The translations under genes and the position numbers were made by a program. DNA of 64,000 bases, taken from contig NC_035162.2 of the NCBI RefSeq assembly GCF_001659605.2, positions 4,607,248 through 4,671,247 of the forward strand, read 5' to 3'. Below the pieces are notes generated by a model, which saw nothing but the letters and a program-made list of their open reading frames with translations, was not told where the DNA came from and did no database searches. The DNA is from Manihot esculenta (Eukaryota; Streptophyta; Magnoliopsida; Malpighiales; Euphorbiaceae). Each line of letters opens with the position of its first letter. Position 1 is the stretch's first letter. Below, one piece after another: positions 37,232-64,000 of this stretch.

Positions 37232-37232
37232 A
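37155..37232. repeat. Compound (CTA)n(TTA)n microsatellite
   Basis: About seven CTA units followed by about eighteen ATT units. It abuts, and its last bases form part of, the left target-site duplication of the Mutator-type element. Confidence 0.95.
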
Positions 37233-37233
37233 T

Positions 37234-37841
37234 GGGTAATTTACGATTTAGTCCCTGGATATTACCATTATTAACAAGTCAGTCCCTGTATTTTTAGAAA
37301 CCTATTAAAACGTCCTTATGTTTTCTCTCCGTCAACAAAATAGTCCTTCTGTCTATTTTTGCCGTTAAAAATATAGTAAAAGACTATATTACCCCCCATT
37401 ATTTTTCTCCTTCTCCTTCTCCTCCTCCTTCCTTTTCTTCTTCATCAATTCTTCTTCTGCTTCTTCTTCTTTTCATTCTTCTCCTTCTCCTTCTCCTTTT
37501 CTCCTTCTCCTTCTCCTTCTCCTTCTCTTTCTCCTTCTCCTTCTCCTTTTTCTTCTTCTTCTTTTTCGGAGGAGGAGGACGAAAGAAAAGACAGGGACTA
37601 TAAGGAGTAACTTGTTAATAATGGTAATATACAATAACTAAATAAATGGTTTTATTTGAGAGTAAAATTGGATTTTAAAATTTTTCTCAATCCTCCTTTA
37701 TCTAATTTTAACGGAAAATAGGACGGAAGGACTATTTCGTTGACGGAAATAAAACATAAGAACGTTTTAATAGGTTTCTAAAAATACATGGACTGACTTG
37801 TTAATAATGGTAATACCTAGGGATTAAATCGTAAATTACCC
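37234..37841. mobile_element. Non-autonomous Mutator-like element with 9-bp target duplication
   Basis: The left end GGGTAATTTACGATTTAGTC and the inverted right end GGGTAATTTACGATTTAATC begin terminal inverted repeats of about 137 bases (37234-37370 and 37704-37841). These include AACAAGTCAGTCC, AAACCTATTAAAACGT and TCCGTCAAC. The element is flanked by perfect 9-base direct repeats TTATTAAAT (37225-37233 and 37842-37850), the target-site length typical of the Mutator superfamily. The 608-base element has no transposase. Its core is a CTT/CTC pyrimidine repeat (about 37405-37565). A second partial copy of the arm (AACTTGTTAATAATGGTAAT) lies inside at about 37607-37632. Confidence 0.88.
37405..37565. 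repeat. CTT/CTC pyrimidine microsatellite inside the Mutator-like element
   Basis: About 160 bases of CTT, CTC and TTCTCC units on the plus strand, forming almost the whole core between the two inverted repeats. Such a tract can form triplex or hairpin structures. Confidence 0.9.
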
Positions 37842-37906
37842 TTATTAAATTAAACAAATAGGGAACAAGAGAAAAAGCTTTTAGAACATGAAAAGACCTT
37901 GTGAGG

Positions 37907-38355
37907 ATGGCACATGCCGGCTCGCCCGAGCAAATCAGCCATCAACCAGTGCTGGAAGGGGCATTAGCACATTTCAACGAATTATTTTCTTCCAATGCCG
38001 AATCCGAAGCTTCTGAAAGGAGGAATTATCAGCATCTCGCCCCAACTTGGTCTACACCACTCATGGCTCTGTAAAGAAAAATTTTGATGGGGCAGTGGAC
38101 TTAGAGCAAGAAATGTGGTGCCATAGCGCGAGGTCTGTTGGGATGGAGCTGCAGAAGATTTTCAGGGATGATGGACCCTTTAGCGCGAGGCCTTAGCCAG
38201 TAGAGAAGCTGCCTTTTAGCTAAAGGGGCCGGGTTTATGCACAATGCAACTTTTGGAGGGTGACTCTCTTTCGGTAAACAAAGCTTTGCAAGGAGACGCC
38301 TGCTGCATATCTTTAAGAGACTTCTTCTCTTCATCAAGTCATTTTCCCTCATGTT
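37907..38355 (+). mobile_element. LINE RNase H remnant, plus strand, broken
   Basis: An open stretch from 37907 gives MAHAGSPEQISHQ...ALAHFNELF (the linker before RNase H). The frame then shifts to SVKKNFDGAV (RNase H strand 1 with its Asp), FRDDG, LLAKGAGFMHN and GDSLSVNKALQG. These are motifs of the RVT_3 domain in correct order but spread over three frames with stops. It is a third, independent remnant and lies on the opposite strand from the other two. The minus-strand ORF at 38101-38352 is a shadow. Confidence 0.65.
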
Positions 38356-39015
38356 AATAGGAATATATCAGCACATTTTATAGCTAAATAATATCTGTTG
38401 TCCAATGATTCTTTTTACTATAATCATTTGACTCAATGTAATTTTATAATTTTTTCATGCCCATTTAAGAATTTAAGAATTTTTAATAAATCTTGCTTTA
38501 GAAAAAAAAAAATCCCTATGCTTAAGAGAAAAGTAACCTTTATAATAAGATCATTGACACTGAGTCCATGTTCAACATGTATAATAAGGTCATTACACAA
38601 AAACTAGATAATTGGAAAATTGAGTTTGTATATTTACATATATCAGTTTTTCAAATAAATAATTACACAACTAGTTTTCAATTTTTTTTTAAAATTTAAT
38701 AAAAATTTAGAAAGCAAATTTTAATTATTTTCTTTCTAACAGAAATTTTTAAGTAATATATGAAATTGTTGCATTGAAATTTTATTGTATAGTTAAGTAA
38801 AATTAAAAAAATAAAAGTAAATAAGAAAGCAACATTGGAAATTCTTTGAAATTCCAAAAGGCATGTAAAATGAGAAGGGAACAAAAGAGCCTCCTGGAAT
38901 AATCACTTTTCAATTTCCCTTGCATACAAAGCAATCTTCAAAGTTGTAATCCACCGCCTCACTCATTTTCCCTCTCCATTAAACCCTTTTCTCTCCTCCT
39001 TTCTCTTCCTTTTTC
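38356..39015. other. Spacer and distal BIG promoter
   Basis: AT-rich until about 38880, then a pyrimidine-rich block that runs into the BIG leader. No gene was seen. Confidence 0.45.
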
Positions 39016-39162
39016 TTGGGCCTTTTTAATATTTCAAAACGCAAAGCACACAACACAAAACGCAAACCCAAAACCCCTCCCTCCCTCCCTCTCTTCTCCT
39101 CTCCACTTCTCTCCGTTCTCTTCAAAAATTCTGATGCACTGATCACACATCATTTCCCTCTA
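39016..39162 (+). promoter_or_regulatory. BIG 5' leader with an in-frame upstream ATG
   Basis: A CT-rich leader (CCCTCCCTCCCTCTCTTCTC at about 39077-39098) precedes the ATG at 39163. An ATG at 39016 is in the same frame with no stop between, so a 49-residue N-terminal extension is possible if transcription starts upstream of it. The 39163 start (MADHLTKLYHSLFEEKLPP) is preferred because it begins the conserved region. Confidence 0.5.
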
Positions 39163-59742
<20,580 letters not shown>

Positions 59743-60094
59743 GGCATCTAACCAAGTCAGGAGCATGGTTTGTGTTCTAATACATCATGCCGTTGGCTGG
59801 TCTCAGTAATCATGTGCTATTTACCAATTTTGCTTTCCAAGTTTGAAAGTAATATTGGTTGCGTTGTGTTGTGTTGTATTTCTATGAACATGGGGTGTTT
59901 TCCATTTCCCTCTCTGTGATACTGTACTTATCAAATATATGTTGGAACACATTTTGCTCCTTGGTTATGATATCATTGTGTTTAAGATTACCGTTTCTTT
60001 TTGGTATGAATTGTATTGTGCAGTCAATCTTTTTTAACTAATTACTGACTTAACTTTTATATTTTATTATTTATTTGGTAACAAAATTGAAAAT
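59743..60094. other. BIG 3' UTR and flank
   Basis: Probable 3' UTR with no coding signal, running into AT-rich DNA in which the copia element is inserted. Confidence 0.5.
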
Positions 60095-60280
60095 TATTGA
60101 CAACATATTGCTCCTAATTAGGAGACTTTCCTAATTAAAATTTTTGAAATTTTAGTTAAGTTTGATTTAAGAGATTTTATTCTTTTTTCAAATATTCTAA
60201 TTTAAGTTGATTTTTTATGTATAGATACTCAGATCAATTTAATGGAAACAAAATAAAAAAATTTCTTTCAAAATTCTTCA
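60095..60280 (+). repeat. 5' LTR of the copia element
   Basis: It aligns with 62749-62938 through TTCCTAATTA, TGATTTAAG.GATTTTATTC, TAATTTAA.TT.ATTTTTTAT and TTTCTCAAAATTCTT-like segments. The start is TATTGA, matching TGTTGA in the 3' copy, so the canonical TG has mutated here. Confidence 0.75.
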
Positions 60281-60292
60281 TAGTATCATAGT
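60281..60292 (+). other. Primer-binding-site remnant
   Basis: TAGTATCATAG directly after the 5' LTR differs from the initiator-Met tRNA site TGGTATCAGAG at two positions. That is the usual primer of plant copia elements. Confidence 0.55.
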
Positions 60293-60296
60293 ATTC

Positions 60297-60383
60297 TCAT
60301 CCGATGTGTGTTGAATCTCACATCGTCATTCGATGTGTGTTGAATCTCACATCGTCATCCGATGTGTGTTGAATCTCACATCG
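60297..60383. repeat. 29-base tandem repeat, three copies
   Basis: Three copies of a 29-base unit (one base differs in the middle copy). Each unit contains the inverted pair CGATGTG...CACATCG around TGTTGAATCT, so each can form a 7-bp hairpin. The CACATCG word is common in the untranslated part of plant LTR elements. Confidence 0.95.
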
Positions 60384-60667
60384 ATGGAGAGGGGTAATGT
60401 GTCTGTTATATAGGTTATAGGTATCCCTTCCTTGTGCTAGTTTTTTAAGTGAGTTAGTTTCAATCTAAAAGTTAATTCAAGAGAGACAAGTGTCTATGAC
60501 CCTTTGCTAGCTTTTGGGTGAGTTAGGTTTGGCCCAAAAGCTAGTTCAAGAGTTTTTGGAATGAGTTAGGCTGGTCCAAGAGCTAGTTTAAAAGGGAGAA
60601 GTGTTTATGACCCATACAAAGAGTAATGTGCCCCTTTTCACAACCGACGTAGGATTCAGTGTACTCC

Positions 60668-61006
60668 GAGAAGACTAGACTACTGTATAGGAGAAACTAT
60701 TGGTGATTAGGAAGCTATTATACAGGGAAACTATTGGTAAGCAAATTGAGTGTTTGAATAAATTAGATTTAAGGAGATATTCAAAAAGAGACAAAACAGA
60801 AGCAGAAAAAACCTATTGTGCAGCTTACTCAGTCTTTCTCTTCTAAGAAAACTAGACTACTGTACAGGGTAAACTATTGGTGATTAGGAAACTATTATAT
60901 AGGGGAGACTATTGGTGACCAAATTGGGTGTTTAAATAAATCAAATTGAGATACTCAAAAAGAGACAAAACATAAGTAGAAAAAGCCGTTTTGCAGCCTA
61001 CTCAGT
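60668..61006. repeat. Tandem duplication of about 165 bases in the copia internal region
   Basis: Copies at 60668-60833 and 60845-61006 share ACTAGACTACTGTA, AACTATTGGTGATTAGGAA, CAAAAAGAGACAAAACA and CTACTCAGT, with roughly 85-90 percent identity by eye. The first half of each copy also has an inner doublet (AAACTATTGGTG, then AAACTATTGGTA). Confidence 0.9.
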
Positions 61007-61009
61007 ATC

Positions 61010-62741
61010 ATGAATCTTTATCTTCTCCATCTGGTAAGTCATCCTTAAATCTTGAGTCCTTTGATAATCTAAATAAACCAATTGCTCAAAGAAAAAGAAT
61101 TAGATCTTGCACAAAACACTCTATTTCTAACTTTTTCTCTTATGATTTTTTGTCTCCATCCTATAGAGTCTTTGCCTTGTCTATTTTCTTTGTGTCTATT
61201 CTACAAGATTGGAAGAAAACTCTTGCAGATCCTAAATGAAAAAGAGTAATGATTGAAGATATGAAAGTACTGGCCAAAAATAATATATGGGAGTTTGTCA
61301 CTCTACTACCTGGAAAAAAATTTATTGACTGCAAATAGGTGTTTACTGTGAAACATAAAATAGATGGATCAATTGAAAGATTCAATGTTAGACTAGTAGC
61401 TAAGAGATACACTCAAACCTATGAAGTGGATTACCAGGAGACATTTGCTCCTGTTGCCAAAATAAACTCAATTAGAGTATTATTATCTTGCGTCATCAAC
61501 CTTGATTGGGATTTATAACAATATGATGTGAAAAATACATTTCTCCAAGGAGACTTGGAGGAGGAAGTGTATATGGAAATTTCTCCTGGATTTACCGATG
61601 AAAAGACACAAGAAAATGTGTGTAGGTTAAAGAAGGCTTTGTATGGGTTGAAGCAGTCATCTAGAACTTGGTTTGATCGATTTAGTAGAGTTATGATTTC
61701 CTTTGACTATTAATAAAACAATACTGATGATACCCTATTTATCAGACATTATAAGAGTAAAATTACTTTTTGATAGTCTATGTTGTATGACATAGTAATG
61801 ACAGGGGATGACAATGAAAAGATGACTAGACTGAAAATTTTTTTTTTCAAGAGTTCGAAACTAAAAATTTACGAAAATGGTAATATTTTCTGGAAATCGA
61901 GGTTGTCAGGTCAAAGAAGAAAATCTTTATTTCTTAGAAAAAATACATTTTGGATCTTTTAGAAAAAAAAAAAAAAAAAACTAGTATATTAGGTTGCAAA
62001 CCAGCGGAAACTCCCATTGAGAATAATCACAAGCTACAATTAGGGATTGGTGAATCAGTAGATATAGACAAATATCAGATGTTGGTAGGTAGACTGATTT
62101 ATTTTTCGCATGCTCAACCAGACATAATATATGCTATCAGTTTAATCAGTCAGTTTATGCATAATCCTCGTGAGTCTCACATGCAAACTGTTTTTTGCAT
62201 TTTACGATGTTTGAAGTCTGCTCCTAGAAAAAGTTTCATATTCTCTAAACACAGTCATCTTCGCATAAATTCATTCACAGTTGCAAATTGAACTGAATCC
62301 CTTGATGATAGAAGATCGACTAGTGGGTACTGTATACTTGTGAGAGGAAACCTTATCACTTGGAGAAATAAAAAGTAAAGTGTTGTTGCTTGATCAAGTG
62401 CTTAGGCGGAATATAGAACAATGACGCAAGGTGTTTGTGAACTCCTATAGTTGCAGAGATTGTTGGAGGAATTGAAACTATTGGAGAGAGACAAACTCCA
62501 CTTATACTATGATAATAAAGCTGCAATCAGTATAGTTCACAATCTGGTTCAACATGACTGAGCGAAACACATAGAGAATCGACACTTAATTAAAGAGAAT
62601 TTAATAAATGGTATCTTGAGGTTAGATCATATAACTCCTAATCAACAGCTAGCTTATGTGTTTACCAAAGGGGTCAGCAACAAGACCTATCATATTTTGA
62701 TTTACAAGTTGGATATGTGTGATATCTATTCACTAACTTGA
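61010..62741 (+). pseudogene. Copia pol remnant (end of integrase, reverse transcriptase, RNase H)
   Basis: Conserved copia reverse-transcriptase segments appear in order: a W..F.....I and ADPK segment, VFTVKHKIDGSIERF, YQETFAPVAK, YDVKN.FLQGDLEEEVYM, and ALYGLKQSSRTWF. The element then loses the usual YVDD active-site area to frameshifts and stops, and RNase H segments follow (KPAETPIENNHK, VGRLIYFSHAQPDI, AISLISQFMHNP, STSGYC, LHLYYDNKAAISI, AKHIENRH). In-frame stops occur near 61238, 61336, 61518, 61712 and 62290, and there is an 18-base A run near 61963-61980. It cannot encode a working protein. Confidence 0.85.
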
Positions 62742-62748
62742 GAGAGAG
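62740..62748 (+). other. Polypurine tract of the copia element
   Basis: GAGAGAGAGT-type purine run directly before the 3' LTR, where plus-strand priming occurs in this element class. Confidence 0.6.
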
Positions 62749-62938
62749 TGTTGATCAATATAGAAAGTTCCTAATTATGAGAATTCAAATTTTTGGGTCC
62801 TAATTAGGCTTGATTTAAGGTATTTTATTCTAATTATAAATATTTCTAATTTAAATTAATTTTTTATATATAAATACTCAAATCTTGTAAAGATTAATTC
62901 AATTGGAATATAATAAAAAATTTCTCTCAAAATTCTTA
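62749..62938 (+). repeat. 3' LTR of the copia element
   Basis: Begins with TGTTGATCAATATAG and ends near CAAAATTCTTA. It matches the 5' LTR along its length with several substitutions and small indels, indicating an old insertion. Confidence 0.75.
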
Positions 62939-63600
62939 AAAAAATGAAATTTAAATTTACTATAAATTTACATGTGAAATAAAGTTCATGAATTTTGGAA
63001 TAAGGATAAATTTTGTCTAAAAATAAAATTTTCACTCGATTTATTGAAATCTTTTAATTTATGGTCAGACCATTCTTTAGAAAATTTATGATAATAATTT
63101 TTAATAATAAAATATTTAATTGTGGTTTGATATTATAGAAATTATTTTTAATTTTTTAGTTAAATTGAGAAAAAAAATCTAAATTTAAGGATAAAAATGA
63201 ATTTTCTTTTTATTCACTTATAAATGTTTTGTGCGAAGCAATGTACTCTTCTTTTAATATGTTACATGTGATAATGAAGATAAATTGCTATGGAATATTA
63301 TGGAGGATAGATGGTAGTGTAATTTTATTTTATTTTTAATATTTTTGTCTATGCTTTAGGATAATTTTTTTTTTTGAAAAAATGGTTATAATTTTAAAAA
63401 TAATATACTGACAGATTTAATCTGATCGTAAGTATATCTAAATAAATTTAAAAAATATTATATTTTACTCCAATTTTGGATCCTTACTTAAAAAAAAAAA
63501 TTTCTCAATTTTGTATTTTTATTTAAAAAAATAATAATTTTAAAGACAATGAAATGAGATTGACCCTTTGTAGGTCAGAAATATAAATGCTCATTGAATT
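62939..63600. other. AT-rich intergenic DNA, no gene seen
   Basis: A/T homopolymer and dinucleotide-like sequence with stops in all frames. Confidence 0.55.
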
Positions 63601-64000
63601 GTAATAACAAATAATAATAATAAAAAAAGAGGGTGAGAGGAAAAGGCACGGGCCGTGAGATTACTGACAAGGAAGCAAGAAGCTTTCCTAATCGGTTATG
63701 TAAAGTGAAAAAATAGAGCAGAATGCACATGTGAGAAGCTAAAGTGATTGGCAGAGAGGCTCTATGCTCTTCTTCACTTTCAGATCTGAAAAAATCTTTA
63801 CTGTTTATCTCTCACTTCACTCATTGCTTCAAATCATTCATCACTTATATTAAAGCTTACTTCTTCTTCTTCTTCTTCTCCCACCATTGGATTTTAGAAG
63901 CCCTCTTATCATTTGCCCTCTTATTATTTTTTTTTTCTCAATTAGTAATTTTTATGTCAACTTTACATTTATGTATTTTATTATTATAAGTATTTATTTA
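63600..64000 (+). promoter_or_regulatory. Possible promoter or leader of a gene beyond the right edge
   Basis: Composition shifts at about 63630 to a GC-richer stretch (GGCACGGGCCGTGAG), followed by a CT-rich leader-like region and a (TTC)n run near 63861-63879. The plus-strand frame from 63744 is mostly Phe/Leu from pyrimidine runs and is not called as a gene. Confidence 0.25.

Larger units (their letters stand above)
60095..62938 (+). mobile_element. Decayed Ty1/copia LTR retrotransposon, internally deleted
   Basis: Two similar LTRs (60095-60280 and 62749-62938) flank about 2.5 kb of internal sequence. The order is 5' LTR, a primer-binding-site-like stretch, tandem repeats, the copia reverse transcriptase and RNase H region, a purine tract, and the 3' LTR. 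Gag, protease and most of integrase are absent, and the element is about half the size of a complete copia element. The pol region has many stops and indels. No clear 5-base target duplication remains. It is an old, inactive copy, inserted about 350 bases after the BIG stop codon. Confidence 0.85.

Noticed and set aside
60297..60383. CRISPR-like array
   Set aside because: The copies are directly abutting with no spacers and lie in a plant retrotransposon.
63744..63989. 81-codon Phe/Leu-rich ORF at the right edge
   Set aside because: Generated by pyrimidine microsatellite sequence; kept only as a possible leader region.

Overview
The window is nuclear DNA of a flowering plant, a eudicot. Genes are split by GT-AG introns, intergenic DNA is very AT-rich, and plant-only families are present: a MIKC-type MADS-box gene, augmin subunit 5, the giant protein BIG, and a pollen Ole e 1/extensin-like protein. 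Gene style and repeats would fit a woody rosid such as a Malpighiales species, but nothing in the sequence proves the species.

Layout, left to right: (1) 1-4949, promoter and eight exons of a FRUITFULL-clade MADS-box gene (+). (2) About 5.2-5.4 kb, a broken RCC1-repeat fragment (-). (3) 6381-9698, a DsbA/FrnE-like thioredoxin-fold protein (+). (4) 10.2-11.0 kb, the 3' end of a dead LINE (-). (5) 11494-15465, a small RING-H2 E3 ligase (-). (6) 16.5-18.9 kb, AT-rich DNA with a MITE candidate and a LINE RNase H remnant (-). (7) 19745-27005, AUG5 (+), with a terminal-inverted-repeat element in intron 4. (8) 29922-31114, a secreted Ole e 1/proline-rich protein (+). (9) 32735-35279, ribosomal protein eL8/RPL7a (+), whose first coding exon is only the ATG. 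(10) 35.8-38.4 kb, a repeat island: a long foldback element, a microsatellite, a Mutator-type element with a perfect 9-bp target duplication, and a third LINE RNase H remnant. (11) 39163-59742, the BIG gene (+), 14 exons and 5109 codons, over a third of the window. (12) 60095-62938, a decayed Ty1/copia retrotransposon with both LTRs. (13) The rest is AT-rich flank, perhaps ending in the leader of another gene.

The reconstructed coding lengths are each a multiple of three and match what I recall for the families: FUL-like 248, DsbA-like 217, RING 225, AUG5 794, Ole e 1-like 357, RPL7a 258 and BIG 5109 residues. The genes are eukaryotic neighbours, not an operon. The order MADS / RCC1 remnant / DsbA-like / RING / AUG5 / Ole e 1-like / BIG recalls segments of Arabidopsis chromosomes 3 and 5, so the window is probably an old conserved block with lineage-specific gene loss and transposon insertions.

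I found no convincing new multi-gene system. The items most worth a second look are the dead RCC1 gene in a conserved block, the intact-ended Mutator-type element, the long foldback, the tandem-repeat-filled copia remnant, and two unassigned coding-like fragments.
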